A stretch of 34,135 nucleotides of DNA from Armatimonadota bacterium (GTDB taxonomy: Bacteria; Armatimonadota; Hebobacteria; CAIYQO01), in the NCBI GenBank assembly GCA_020060775.1, contig JAGUZN010000036.1:1-34135 (forward strand), given 5' to 3'. Below are positions 15,171-25,600 of this stretch, piece by piece; the first letter of the stretch is position 1; each line of letters begins with the position of its first letter. The position numbers and the translations under genes were made by a program. A model generated the notes under the pieces. That model ran no database searches, was not told the origin of the DNA, and worked only from the letters and a program-made list of their open reading frames with translations.

Positions 15171-16109
15171 GTGACCGAGCGCATGATCTCTCAACCGCTG
15201 AATCCATTGCACCGTTACCCCTTTCCGACACAGCAACGGCTGTGGCGGAACATGGCCGTGCAAGACACCACTGTTGAACTGCACGGACACCAAATCAGAA
15301 TACACAGCGTGTTGCTCCGCCGTTGGAGAACAGGCCAGGGCATCAAAATGGATTTCGTCCACAACCATTGGTTCTTCGAAAGCCATTTTGTCCTGGACGG
15401 CACCCTCACCTCACTGATGGACGGACGCCCTCCAACCGACGAAGGCGCAGTTATGCTACTTCCCCCCCACTCTCCGCATGCCTGGCGGCTGGAAACGCCG
15501 GAGTGCATTGATCTCATCCTCACGTTCACGGTCTTACCGATTCCGGAAATCGTCATACCGGCGGCATGGCCGGTATCGCCAGAGGTGCTTGCCGATCTTT
15601 CGCACCTGCTCCACGAAGCTGAAAAAGGGGGAGCAGGCTGGCGGGATCGCATGAAAGCCCATCTGATGCTGTTGTTCTCGCATATATTTGTGCTGTATAA
15701 CTGGCCGCAGGTGGAGCGCGAGGAGTTCCCTACCCAGGAGCGCCAGTTCATCCTGGAGATCGACCGCTTTCTCTATGATCACCTCGCCAGCCCCATTTCC
15801 CTGGAGGATGTCGCCGACCACATGCACATGAGCGTGAGCAGCCTCACACGTCGCTACCGCCGATTGACCGGCATGTCGCTGATTAACCAGCTGATGACTT
15901 TTCGATTGGATGAGGCCGCGAATCTGTTGATCAGCACCGACCTACCCATCGCTGAGATCGCCCGGCGCGTCGGCTTCAACTCGCAAGCGTATTTCTGCCG
16001 ATGCTACAAGGCCCGGGCTAGAGGAGGGCTCTCGCCCTCGGAAGCACGTCAGGCGTTGCGCCACCCCCAGGAAGAACGTTCCCCGCGTCAGGCGCGCAAG
16101 CCAGGATGA
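15171..16109 (+). CDS. AraC-family transcriptional regulator
   Basis: The 312-residue protein has an N-terminal cupin-like sensor (about 1-150, with HNHWFFESHFVLDG and LLPPHSPHAW) and a C-terminal double helix-turn-helix (about 205-295: SLEDVADHMHMSVSSLTRRYRRLTG, interrupted here only in description, then LPIAEIARRVGFNSQAYFCRCYK). It is the only regulator in the window and is divergent from the transporter operon, so local control of that operon by an imported sugar is likely. It is the obvious candidate to bind the ATAGTGCAA boxes. GTG 15171 or ATG 15183 could be the start; neither has a strong ribosome site. The loop after the second helix-turn-helix (KARARGGLSPSEAR) is slightly longer than usual. 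Confidence 0.88.
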   Translation: MTERMISQPLNPLHRYPFPTQQRLWRNMAVQDTTVELHGHQIRIHSVLLRRWRTGQGIKMDFVHNHWFFESHFVLDGTLTSLMDGRPPTDEGAVMLLPPHSPHAWRLETPECIDLILTFTVLPIPEIVIPAAWPVSPEVLADLSHLLHEAEKGGAGWRDRMKAHLMLLFSHIFVLYNWPQVEREEFPTQERQFILEIDRFLYDHLASPISLEDVADHMHMSVSSLTRRYRRLTGMSLINQLMTFRLDEAANLLISTDLPIAEIARRVGFNSQAYFCRCYKARARGGLSPSEARQALRHPQEERSPRQARKPG

Positions 16110-16134
16110 CCGAGACCAGGGCCATAATGATTGT

Positions 16135-16165
16135 GAAGGCTCCGGGAATACCTCCCGGAGCCTTC
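16135..16165. terminator. Hairpin between convergent genes
   Basis: A perfect 12-bp stem (GAAGGCTCCGGG / CCCGGAGCCTTC) with a 7-base loop lies between the 3' ends of the regulator and the first pseudopilin gene. It could stop transcription in both directions. No strong T-run follows on either side. Confidence 0.65.
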
Positions 16166-16187
16166 GTACATGGAATTTGATCTACGG

Positions 16188-17525
16188 TTACTTGCCTCCC
16201 AACCACTTCATGTTGTACTTGTCGGTGAAGTAGCGGTTCATCATCTCGATCTCCGCATCGCTCAACGCACGGTTGTAAATGAGGAATGCCCCGATGTCAA
16301 TGGCACTGAAGTAGCTGCCACATCGCGTACTATCCCAGGGTAAGCCCGGATTGAAGATCGCCTTGTTATTGAGACCGCCGATCGAGTAGCGGTTGCGCTG
16401 GGCAAGAAACGGGCCCGCAGTCACGGTCACCGATGCCATCTGCTTCGCGTTGTAATACGTATCGAGTGCCGTGCCTGACACCCGCGTGGTCGAAACCCAG
16501 TACTCGGTCTTTTTCGGGCGTAAACTTCCGGAGTTTGGGATAATGTTCATCGTGCTATCAGGCGGGTTGGTTCTGGCCCAGGTGCAGTCCCAGGTCCAGG
16601 CTTCGAGGAAATTGGTCAGTGCCGCGGGATCGTCAGGATATATCCCGTAAAACAGCTTCTTCGTGCCATCGGAGAACTGATCGCTTCCCGTCCCGGTGCC
16701 ATACCGCGTGAATCCCAATACTAAAAAGATGGTGATGTTGGAGGTGTCGCTCAGCGTGAAGGTGCCGTTGACCGCACGGCCGTAGCGATAAGTTCCATTC
16801 GATAACGTGCGCACCGCTGGGAATCCGTTCAACCCCGCAGGCTGCGGGATGACGTTCAAGTCCTGCGAGCCGGCCATAGTGGAGTCGTAATCCCAGAAGA
16901 CGACGGCGTCATTGCCATTGCCACTGCGGTCGGGCCAGGTTTTGAAGGGCGACAGCGTGATCGCCTCCGCATCCAGCCACACCTTCATCCCGGATAAAGG
17001 TAGCAGGTACCCCTTGGCAATCTCCACGTGGCCATCCAGGAACGAGGCCACCGAGGCGTTGCTGTGGCGCTGATCCGTATCATCGGCGAAGTAGGCCACG
17101 TTGTCATAGGTGAGCGGCGACGTGGTGGCCGCGTGCTGGCCATCGGTGGTGAGGAAGGTCTCGGTCGGTGACTGCAACTCGCCCAACGACATGCTGCTCA
17201 CGTAGCTGTTGAAGACATAAGCATTAGCCACTTTTTTGCCCTTGGTCGGGCACATGAGGATGTTGCGATCCACGTTGATTTCCGGCCAGACGCTGGAGTG
17301 ATCAGGCAGCACCTCGTCATGATCCTGGGCATACATAAGAATGGCCACGGCGATCTGCCGCTGATTGTTCAGGCAGCTCGACTGTCGGGCCTTCTCCCGC
17401 GCTTTCGCGAAGACCGGGAAGAGAATGGCGGCCAGGATGGCGATTATGGCGATGACGACGAGGAGTTCAATCAGGGTAAATCCCCACCGAGTACGGCCGT
17501 GTGGTGGATAAGCAGTAGAATGCAT
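16188..17525 (-). CDS. Pseudopilin with C-terminal LamG-like domain (1)
   Basis: This 445-residue protein has a type IV prepilin leader (GRTRWG before FTLIELLVV) and hydrophobic helix (residues about 14-40), then [12 protein letters not shown] and the H-X9-DG element ([12 protein letters not shown]). It resembles secreted pseudopilin-like proteins processed by a PilD-type peptidase. From about residue 155 the rest is LamG-like: [21 protein letters not shown], and a tail [20 protein letters not shown]. This domain class often binds carbohydrate. GGAGGTGG lies just before the ATG. It is 76% or so alike by eye to the 19568 paralogue, but no alignment was computed. A role in binding insoluble polysaccharide at the cell surface is inference. 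Confidence 0.82.
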   Translation of the reverse strand: MHSTAYPPHGRTRWGFTLIELLVVIAIIAILAAILFPVFAKAREKARQSSCLNNQRQIAVAILMYAQDHDEVLPDHSSVWPEINVDRNILMCPTKGKKVANAYVFNSYVSSMSLGELQSPTETFLTTDGQHAATTSPLTYDNVAYFADDTDQRHSNASVASFLDGHVEIAKGYLLPLSGMKVWLDAEAITLSPFKTWPDRSGNGNDAVVFWDYDSTMAGSQDLNVIPQPAGLNGFPAVRTLSNGTYRYGRAVNGTFTLSDTSNITIFLVLGFTRYGTGTGSDQFSDGTKKLFYGIYPDDPAALTNFLEAWTWDCTWARTNPPDSTMNIIPNSGSLRPKKTEYWVSTTRVSGTALDTYYNAKQMASVTVTAGPFLAQRNRYSIGGLNNKAIFNPGLPWDSTRCGSYFSAIDIGAFLIYNRALSDAEIEMMNRYFTDKYNMKWLGGK

Positions 17526-17573
17526 GTACCACCTCCTATCAAATGTATCAATAAACCAGGCGATTTCATGGCA

Positions 17574-17609
17574 ATTATCGCACGGATTACAAGGGGAAAT
17601 TTGTACTAT
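17574..17609 (-). promoter_or_regulatory. Activator box plus -10 of pseudopilin 1
   Basis: ATAGTACAA (17601-17609; one change from the others) is followed by exactly 21 bases and GATAAT (17574-17579). The predicted start is near 17567, about 42 bases before the ATG. Confidence 0.6.
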
Positions 17610-17731
17610 CAGGGAAAACGATTATAAATATCAGGGCGTTCTAACAGCAAATGCGGAAGCGACGTATTGTGGCAAAGGATTGCTCGGTGAGGCCGCGGAG
17701 CACAGGATCGATAGGTCGTGGTGCAATGACG

Positions 17732-17764
17732 AGCACCCCGGGAGAGACGCTCTCCCGGGGTGCT
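17732..17764. terminator. Hairpin after pseudopilin 2
   Basis: A perfect 15-bp stem (AGCACCCCGGGAGAG and its complement) with a three-base loop lies about 20 bases beyond the stop of the 17787-19181 gene. It is GC-rich and very stable; a T-run is weak or absent. Confidence 0.75.
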
Positions 17765-17786
17765 TACGCTTGCTCGTGATCAGAAT

Positions 17787-19181
17787 TCAGCGGTTATACA
17801 GGCGTTTCAGATTGTACTTCTGCAGCAAGTAGTCGCGCACAGCGGTGTCTGTGCTCATGTCCTTGTGATAGATGAGAATCGCGGCGATATCCACGGGAGA
17901 GGGGCACCTGATGTATCGAGTCACATTATTAGTGTATAGATGCACACCCGCTCCCACGGTCAGGCGAATCGAGCCGCCAGCGGTGCCAAATGTCCCACTG
18001 CCAGCCGCGGGAGGCGTGTTGAAATAGATGCTGCTCGGATGCCCGGCGCCATATGGGTTCCTCCCGTTCTCATAGTAGGTAACGGTGGTACCGCTCATCT
18101 GGATTTCCGATACCACGAACTCCTGCGGTTTCGGAATCCATTCGACAAAGCCGGCGTACGTACTGCGCGTCAGGCCTTTACTGCCCAGGCAGAAGGAGTT
18201 TCCATGATTGTCAACAAGGCTGGCGCCGGCCTGGCGTAAGTAGCCTACCGTTGTTGTGAAGTTGATGTCGGCACTGGCCGCTCCATCATTCGAGTAATAC
18301 ACGATGGGGTAATCGAGCGCTGATGCTGTCCCACTGAAGGGAACTTTCGCGCGGTAGACGGCATACATCGCCAAATTTGTCACGTTGCCACCAGATAAAG
18401 ACCCGGTGAAGAAGGAGCCTTGGGTATACGTCGTTTTGGTGATGGCATCCAGACTGATGGCCGGTCGCCCATTGAGGCCATCCGGCTGTACGAGCTTAAA
18501 GCCCACGGTGCTGCGGGTGGTGCTATCATAGCGCTGGCCACTGTCGCCACGGTTACCCACCAGCGTCATGCCGCTGCTGCCTCGATCCGCCCATTCGGCC
18601 GTCCCCGTGTCAAAGCCGTAGTCGGCCTCGAACCAGCACACCGCGCCACTGGGTGGCAGTATCGGGGTGTTGACCACGGCCACATGTCCGTCCAGAAAGG
18701 AGGCCACTCCCGCATTGCTGTGGCGGTAGTCCAGGTCATCGGCGAAATAGGCCACATTGTCGTAGGTCACTGGCGAGGTGGTGGCCGCGTGCTGCCCATC
18801 ACAGGTGAGCGTCACGCCGTCCGGACCGGTCAACTCGCCTAACGACATACTGCTCACATAGGCGTTGTAGACGTAGGCGTTGGCGATCTTCTTCCCCTTG
18901 GTGGGGCACATCAGAATGTTGCGGTCGACATTGATCTCCGGCCACACATTCGAGTGGTCTGGCAGCACCTCGTCATGATCCTGGGCGTACATGAGGATGG
19001 CCACGGCAATCTGCCGCTGGTTGTTCAGGCAGCTTGACTGCCGCGCCTTCTCCCGCGCTTTCGCAAACACCGGAAAGAGAATAGCAGCCAATATGGCTAT
19101 AATCGCGATGACGACGAGTAGCTCAATGAGCGTAAACCCCCGCCGTACCCTGCCGTACATCGGGCACACAGTAGAATACAT
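17787..19181 (-). CDS. Pseudopilin with C-terminal LamG-like domain (2)
   Basis: The 464-residue protein shares the leader (RVRRG before FTLIELL), [12 protein letters not shown] and H-X9-DG ([12 protein letters not shown]) with its two neighbours almost unchanged, but its C-terminal region is different: [23 protein letters not shown], a long Gly/Ser/Thr-rich middle, and [28 protein letters not shown]. The fold is still probably LamG-like, with a changed ligand surface. A ribosome site GGGAGGT precedes the ATG. The pattern of a constant anchor with a divergent outer domain suggests display of different binding modules. Confidence 0.82.
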   Translation of the reverse strand: MYSTVCPMYGRVRRGFTLIELLVVIAIIAILAAILFPVFAKAREKARQSSCLNNQRQIAVAILMYAQDHDEVLPDHSNVWPEINVDRNILMCPTKGKKIANAYVYNAYVSSMSLGELTGPDGVTLTCDGQHAATTSPVTYDNVAYFADDLDYRHSNAGVASFLDGHVAVVNTPILPPSGAVCWFEADYGFDTGTAEWADRGSSGMTLVGNRGDSGQRYDSTTRSTVGFKLVQPDGLNGRPAISLDAITKTTYTQGSFFTGSLSGGNVTNLAMYAVYRAKVPFSGTASALDYPIVYYSNDGAASADINFTTTVGYLRQAGASLVDNHGNSFCLGSKGLTRSTYAGFVEWIPKPQEFVVSEIQMSGTTVTYYENGRNPYGAGHPSSIYFNTPPAAGSGTFGTAGGSIRLTVGAGVHLYTNNVTRYIRCPSPVDIAAILIYHKDMSTDTAVRDYLLQKYNLKRLYNR

Positions 19182-19233
19182 GTCTTACCTCCCAACAAGG
19201 TTGATCTGGTCATCAGTGATGATCACACAACTC

Positions 19234-19301
19234 ATTATGACATACATCTGCGAGAGCTGTTACGCCTTGAATTGCAGTATACGGCATTGTTTTTGCACTA
19301 T
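19234..19301 (-). promoter_or_regulatory. ATAGTGCAA box before pseudopilin 2, atypical spacing
   Basis: The box lies at 19293-19301, but no -10 sits 21 bases away. The nearest candidates are TATACT 11 bases after the box and CATAAT (19234-19239) 53 bases after it, that is 21 plus 32. The rest of the 19182-19567 gap shows only the hairpin at 19513-19544. Confidence 0.4.
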
Positions 19302-19512
19302 TTGAGCAAAGTATGTTGCGGTATCAGGGCACAAGTATGCAGAGCTCATTCGCTCCCCTGCATGTGACGGTGATTTCACCGCCGACTGTTCCCCCATGGC
19401 CGCTTCAGTGAGCATAGCGGACGAGCATACGGCGTCGATATCGAGGCATACAAGGCAAGCCTGTGTGAAGTTCAGGGTCTCGCAGGAAGGGGGCGGAAGG
19501 TGCCTGCACAAA

Positions 19513-19544
19513 GAGTCCCCTGGTGCAAAACCACCCGGGGACTC
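19513..19544. terminator. Hairpin after pseudopilin 3
   Basis: Stem GAGTCCCC/GGGGACTC (8 bp), one mismatch, then GGTG/CACC and a six-base loop, about 24 bases beyond the stop of the 19568-20902 gene. Confidence 0.65.
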
Positions 19545-19567
19545 TCTATCGCCTTGGGGCAGCTGGA

Positions 19568-20902
19568 TTACTGTGCGCCGAGCCACTTCAAGTTGTACCT
19601 GCTCATAAAGTAGCGGTTCATCTGATCAATTTCCGTATCGCTCAGCGCACGGTTGTAGATAAGGAAGGCGGCCACATCGATGTTGCAGAAGTAGGAACCG
19701 CATCGATTAGTATCCCAGGGCAAACCAGGATTAAAGAGCGCCTTATTGTTGAGCCCTCCCACGCAATAGCGATTGCGTCCGGGGAGGAATGTGCTGTTGA
19801 CTGCCATGGTCTTATGCTCAATCATCTTGGCGTTGACATACGCGTGCCCAGCTGTTCCCGCCTTCCGCAAGGCCGAAACCCAGAACTCACCCCGCGTTGG
19901 CATTACAAGACCATTGGCGTCAGTCATCGTATGCACCAGATGCGTCCAATCGTGTACGCGGGCATCTGAAAATGTGTTGTAGATCGTTTCTACCATAAGG
20001 TAGTTCGTCATGGCCGCCGGTTCGTCGGGGAATACCGTGTAATAGTACTTGTAGGCAAAATTCATCTCATCACTGCCGTAGTGGTTAAAACTCAGTACGA
20101 TGAAGGTGGTGATATTCTCGGTATCGCTGATCGAGACGGTACCATTGACCGCCCGGCCATGTGCATGGATGCCATCGGAGAGCATGCGTACGGCGGGGAA
20201 CCCATTCAATCCCGCAGGCTGCGGGATAACTTTCAAGTCCTGCGAGCCGGCCATCACGTAGTTGTAATCCCAGAAGACGGTAGCGTCATTGCCGTTGCCG
20301 CTGCGGTCGGGCCAGGTGGTGAAGGGCGATTGCGAAATCGCCTCAGCATCCAACCACACCTTCATCCCGGATAAGGGCAACAGATACCCCGTGGTGATCT
20401 CCACATGCCCATCCAGGAACGAGGCCACCGTGGCGTTACTGTGCCGCTGGTCCGTATCATCGGCGAAGTAGGCCACGTTGTCATAGGTGAGTGGCGAGCT
20501 GGTGGCTGCGTGCTGGCCATCGGTGGTGAGGAAGGTCGCGCTCGGCGCCTGCAATTCCCCAAGCGACATGCTGCTCACGTAGCTGTTGTACACATAGGCG
20601 TTGGCGACTTTCTTCCCCTTCGAGGGGCACATCAGAATGTTGCGGTCGACATTGATCTCCGGCCAAACATTGCTGTGGTCGGGCAGCATCTCGTCGTGAT
20701 CCTGGGCGTACATCAGGATCGCCACGGCGATCTGCCGTTGATGGTTCAGGCAGCTCGATTGCCGCGCCTTCTCGCGCGCTTTCGCAAACACGGGGAAGAG
20801 GATCGCGGCCAGGATGGCTATTATAGCGATGACGACGAGAAGCTCAATCAGCGTGAACCCCTGTCGCACACGGCTAAGCATCGGATACATCGTCAAATCC
20901 AT
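19568..20902 (-). CDS. Pseudopilin with C-terminal LamG-like domain (3)
   Basis: The 444-residue protein is collinear with pseudopilin 1: leader RVRQG before FTLIELL, H-X9-DG ([12 protein letters not shown]), [40 protein letters not shown], and the tail [22 protein letters not shown]. The two diverge mainly at about residues 265-360, the likely ligand-facing loops. GAGGGAAAGG precedes the ATG. It is a single-gene unit with its own box-type promoter and hairpin. It was probably made by duplication of the same ancestor as gene 1; gene 2 lies between them. Confidence 0.82.
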   Translation of the reverse strand: MDLTMYPMLSRVRQGFTLIELLVVIAIIAILAAILFPVFAKAREKARQSSCLNHQRQIAVAILMYAQDHDEMLPDHSNVWPEINVDRNILMCPSKGKKVANAYVYNSYVSSMSLGELQAPSATFLTTDGQHAATSSPLTYDNVAYFADDTDQRHSNATVASFLDGHVEITTGYLLPLSGMKVWLDAEAISQSPFTTWPDRSGNGNDATVFWDYNYVMAGSQDLKVIPQPAGLNGFPAVRMLSDGIHAHGRAVNGTVSISDTENITTFIVLSFNHYGSDEMNFAYKYYYTVFPDEPAAMTNYLMVETIYNTFSDARVHDWTHLVHTMTDANGLVMPTRGEFWVSALRKAGTAGHAYVNAKMIEHKTMAVNSTFLPGRNRYCVGGLNNKALFNPGLPWDTNRCGSYFCNIDVAAFLIYNRALSDTEIDQMNRYFMSRYNLKWLGAQ

Positions 20903-20949
20903 GCCTTTCCCTCACTGCGTGAATCCGGGAGAATTGACTGGCAAAAATT

Positions 20950-20985
20950 ATTATGGCACAGATGGCAGGGGTCGGCTTGCACTAT
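20950..20985 (-). promoter_or_regulatory. Activator box plus -10 of pseudopilin 3
   Basis: ATAGTGCAA (20977-20985), exactly 21 bases, then CATAAT (20950-20955). The five bases before the -10 (TGTGC) resemble those at the pseudopilin 1 promoter (CGTGC). Confidence 0.68.
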
Positions 20986-21045
20986 CCGGGCGTATATATA
21001 TCACGATGCGGGCGATCTCATATACGCTGGGATCGCCCCATGACT

Positions 21046-22557
21046 TCATTCGGTAGAGAACCATCGAGCATAGCGCAACTCAGCCTGCAGGGAACGATAG
21101 GCGGCATCGACAAAGTTGAGCAGCGCATACATCCTGGTGATATGCTCCCAGTGTTTCCCCTCACCCTCAACCTCGGCTGGGAGTGTTTGCATGTACTGTT
21201 CCGTGCGCGCAATACGGTCGCCAAACATGAACTCCGGTGTATCAGCGACATCAGCGATCTGCTGCTTCACCACAGCCCATTCCTGCACCTTCTCTCGACG
21301 CCATTGCGCAAACTCTTTCGTGACAAGCGTTCCGAAAGCGAACGGGGTATGGAAGTTATTCCCCACGGCGGCCCAGGTAGCGGCGCTGTGCTCCCGATTA
21401 CACGTAATATTCATCCGCCAGCCGTCCATCGATGGGATGCGATCGAGTTTCAGGTCGCCGGCTGGGATCATCATTTCCAGATTCCACCCATCTTCATCCA
21501 CGCTCACCCCATATCTCCACTGGCCGTTCCAGGATGCATCCATCCCCATGCCGTCATACCGGTATCCAGCCAACGATGCCACGTATTGAACGTACCAGCC
21601 CTGGCCGGGTGGCTGCAGAAACACTTCGACCGAATGTCGATCGGTATAGATATCCCCGGCCCTGTCACCGCTCAACGGCTTGGCTGCCAACGCGCGCGCA
21701 ACGCGCTGGGCATCAGCAAGTTGCACCTCCACCCCAAGATAAACGGCCTGTTCATCGTACAACGCCTGGAAAGTCGTCCGCTCGGTGGCAAGGAGTGTCT
21801 GCTCGTGAGCAAGGCGGAAGCCGGAGAACTTGACGGCCGATTGCCAACAGTCCTCATCCAGTTTCCCATCGATCACCATCGGCTGCGCGGCAGCCGAGGC
21901 AAACGCGACACGCGCATCGTGCTCCTTCGGGACCGGTTGCGCCTCAACGTGTTCGTCCTCCCTCAACATACGCCCAATAAATATATCATCGACCAGCACC
22001 TCCCCCGTAACTGCCAGGCGTGGATAAATGGTGGTCGGCGCACTGCCGCCGATGAGGAAGCGTTGCTCGATCAATGTCCATGTGTCGGCGACGGGTTCGC
22101 CTTTTCGCTCCAATAGATACGGACCACCCTCACCGTACACCGTAAAATGCATCGTAATCGTTCCGGCCCCTTTAGCCATATACCGGACAATATACATATC
22201 CCCGCTTCGGGTATCGTACGCGCCTTCAGACACCTTCTCTAAATAGATTGATCCGCTCAATCGTAACGAAGACTCACCGGAGTACACGGCTTCGGTCTCG
22301 CGCTTCATCACATATTCCGTGCAAGACAGTTGCGAGAAAACGGCAGGGACCAACAAATTGCCGGTCTCACTGACAGACATCTGCCACGCCCTCTTCACCG
22401 TCAAGTGGTTGTACCGGCTAGAGCCGGGGCTCGCTTCATCCCATCGCTCCATGCCGCCATCCCGAACGAGATTGGGGGTGACTTCACTGGCGAACGCTAT
22501 GGTGATACTCATAACCAGAACGCCGGTAACCAGCATCGCTGAAAAGAGCTTGCGCAT
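21046..22557 (-). CDS. Secreted protein with carbohydrate-binding and CBM9-like domains
   Basis: The 503-residue product has a signal peptide (MRKLFSAMLVTGVLVMSITIAFAS). Residues about 27-195 form a beta-sandwich of the CenC-type carbohydrate-binding kind (LVRDGGMERWD, YSGESSLRLSG, GEVLVDDIFIG). Residues about 227-415 are CBM9/DOMON-like (MVIDGKLDEDCWQSA, TTFQALYDEQAVYLGV, DRHSVEVFLQPPG). A helical tail follows. The start ATG 22557 has AAGGA upstream; an earlier in-frame start lacks one. It is 43 bases after the GH42-like gene and should share its promoter. It probably binds the polysaccharide attacked by that enzyme. Confidence 0.78.
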   Translation of the reverse strand: MRKLFSAMLVTGVLVMSITIAFASEVTPNLVRDGGMERWDEASPGSSRYNHLTVKRAWQMSVSETGNLLVPAVFSQLSCTEYVMKRETEAVYSGESSLRLSGSIYLEKVSEGAYDTRSGDMYIVRYMAKGAGTITMHFTVYGEGGPYLLERKGEPVADTWTLIEQRFLIGGSAPTTIYPRLAVTGEVLVDDIFIGRMLREDEHVEAQPVPKEHDARVAFASAAAQPMVIDGKLDEDCWQSAVKFSGFRLAHEQTLLATERTTFQALYDEQAVYLGVEVQLADAQRVARALAAKPLSGDRAGDIYTDRHSVEVFLQPPGQGWYVQYVASLAGYRYDGMGMDASWNGQWRYGVSVDEDGWNLEMMIPAGDLKLDRIPSMDGWRMNITCNREHSAATWAAVGNNFHTPFAFGTLVTKEFAQWRREKVQEWAVVKQQIADVADTPEFMFGDRIARTEQYMQTLPAEVEGEGKHWEHITRMYALLNFVDAAYRSLQAELRYARWFSTE

Positions 22558-22600
22558 GATTTCAGTCCTTCTCAACAGCACACATCGGTGGTGCCCCTGT

Positions 22601-25600
22601 TCATCGCACGGTGAATCTCAGCTCCTGCTGCTGCCCGGAAATCACTTCCGTGAGCCGCAGCGTGTACTCGCCCTTTTTCTGGTTGAGGGCCAGCGGGATA
22701 TGGTGACTCGTCACCCCTTTCACCGCCAGCTTCTTCGTGTAGGCGGCGATCACGTGATTATCCTGCAACACTTCGAGGCGCACCGCTAATGCGACATGTT
22801 GTAAAGCGGCGGGGATCGTCGCGATCTCCACCGCCACGGCGTCGCCGGGCCGGTAATCCTGCTTGCCGATTTTCACCACCAGTCCATCTTCGACACGCGC
22901 GGGGAGCAAGGCCAGCAGCTTGGCCTGCGCCGGCAGAATGCCGGCTGCCACCATGTCGGTGTAACCCAGGTACGTCTGCTGCCGAACATTATACGCATGC
23001 ATCTTCCGGTCCAGCTTAAGGATGAACTCTTCCCCGGGCGGATCGGCAACCGTCTTATCCGGCAACACGCCGACCAGCATGGCAGGCCCATTATCGAACA
23101 CATACGTCCGCAGATCCGTGCGGGTGTTGCCCAGGACATCGAGCACCTCAACATCGCCCTTGGCCCCGCCGTGCGTAATCAACGTCTGGCGGAGGGCGCG
23201 CCAGTCGTTCACCGCCGGTGCTCCGGCCAGGAACAGCCCATACCCCTTCCCGTATGGCCGGGCGCTTGTCCCGGTGAAATCAAAGACCTCGTCCAGTGCG
23301 CTCCGGGTAGAGTTGATCGCCCCGCCCTTAGCGACCACCCCCGTGCCCCCGCAGGTCGTACAGGCGCCCAGCGGGTCGCCGGCGCCGCCCAGGTGGATGA
23401 CCTTCTTACCCTTGCAGCGGGGACAGGTTTCAAAATCCACCGTGCCTTTCGGCGCATTGGGGTCTTCCCCGTACGGGCGCAAGTACTCATCCATTACCGC
23501 CGGACGGTAATCGGCAATCACCAATCCTCCGGCAGCGGCAAAAGCCTTGATCCGTTCCACCCCCTTACGCGAGATGGACTGGCTGGCCGGCAGGATGAGG
23601 ACACGCTGTTGGGGACTGAATTGTAATTGATCCTCCACAAAATCCTCGCCAACACACTGGTAATCCATGCCGACCCGGCGCAGCATATTGGTGAACGCCT
23701 CCACAGCGCTGAGCCAGGCCATCTCCTGTGGATGGTACACGCCGGCGATCTGTGATCGGTTCGACCAGAGGATCAGGATGGGATCAATACGCTTATGACT
23801 GGACAGCAGTAGCCGGTCAACACCGCTGTGAATCCCCCGGACTTCCTCCGCCATCTGCTGGAAACAGAGAAACGGTTCGGATAAATCTTTGGTGAAGGTG
23901 TTGTGAATCGGCCACCAGCAGATCGCATTACCGCCGCGGAACAGCGATTCCCATGCCTTGGTGCGCATGTGCCATTCGCTCTGCTCTCCCTGGTAAAATC
24001 CGACATAGTATCCGGCGCTTATCCTATCCGTGTTCTCTTTGTCAAAATGTTCCAAATAGGATTGAACGAAACTGAAACCGTTCTTCGCCATTCGCGGGAT
24101 ATCATAATCTTGCAACTGGGTAATCGCGACGCCGACGCGTGCCCCCGGGTCATACTCCTTGATCAAACTGGCGCAGTACTCGTGAACACGGCTGTATCTG
24201 TCGAATTTATACAGCTTCTGATCCAACCAGCGCGTGGATTGATTCCTTGTCCTGGCATCAAGGAATGAAATCATCACAATATCATCGAAAGAGTTGAAGG
24301 CTGATCCCCAGGTCGTATTGAGCGTATTGATATCGCCATAACGCTCTTGCAGGTATATCCGGTAATCGTTGAGCGCCGCCGGATTATTCCACTCACCGCC
24401 TTCGACGCCGCTCTCATTATTCACGCCGTAGTACAGCGTGCCATAACGCTTGTAGGCCTCGATCCTGGGACGATAGTACTCCCGGTGACCGTCTTTCCAG
24501 GTGTTGCTCTGAAAATCGCCGATCCTACCCGTCCCTGAGTACTGAGAGGGATCGCCAACCTTGAATCCGCCCATATGCCAAACATGGAAGGCAACCTTGA
24601 AGTTATTTCTGGCCAGGTTGTCGGCCGATTGCTGGAACCAGGTTGGCGAAGACCAGTAATGTTCGTCATCGAATCCGGTGATCCCGAACTCGTGAAACAG
24701 CGTGAGATATGTCTTATGTACGCGAGTCGTAGGAGAACCTCCATCGACCAGGAACTGAAACTCGTCAATGTCATTGGACGGCAGACCGGTCCAGGTCTCC
24801 TGTTCGTCCAACACCACCCCGCCGGATAACACCTGGCAGACGATCCGATAGGTGCGGGAGAGGGGATAGGGAATTCTGGCAAATCTGAACCGGGTCTCGC
24901 CGCGCGGAACTTCCACCCGTTGCTCCAGCCGGTTATAGGTATCCCACAACTTGACCACGACCTGGTGCCCCGCCGGCACCGGGGTCGAAAATGCAATCGT
25001 ACCGCTTATCCCTTCGTCTCGGCGGAAGAACGGCTTATCGGCGGCAACGGATGCCAGATACCGGGTATCGGTGACCGTCAGTGCCGTCGACGCCCAATCC
25101 ACCACCCTCCCCCGGCGCTTGACCCAAGCATCCACCAGGTACAGGCCCTGCTTGAGCACCGGGAAACGCGGGGAGAACGCGACGGCGCCATCGTGAGAAG
25201 CGATCTCCTCTTCGCCCTGGGCGAGTACGTGGTTCTTCCGGTCACGGATCTCATAGTAGACCGTCGTCTCCGATGGAATTCGGTGCTCGCTGACAATACG
25301 AAAAGTAATCGGCGCAGCCGGCAGCGCTCCACGACCGATCTCAGCATCTACCGGGTCGGGGCGGACGCTCACTGTGGAAGTTTTCCCGGCCGCATGCACA
25401 ATCGCTTTGGACAGGATCGAGTAATAATAGTTGTAGAATAGGTCATCATCCTCGATCCCGACCGAGGGTGTCAGGCCAAGCTGTCTGACATAATAGGAAT
25501 AAGGATAACCGTAGGTAGACGCATCCTTGCCGTTTTTCAGCAGCAGGTCGTTGTACCGGAGAAACACCACAGTGCCCTCGCCCACTTTACCGGCCTGTAT

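Noticed and set aside
17732-17764. Riboswitch or att site at the 15-bp palindromic hairpin
   Set aside because: It lies directly after a stop codon, like the hairpins after the other two pseudopilin genes, so a transcript end is the simpler explanation.
19260-19586. Minus-strand open frame of 108 codons between pseudopilins 2 and 3
   Set aside because: It spans a stable hairpin and the end of the pseudopilin 3 gene in another frame, with no recognisable domain.
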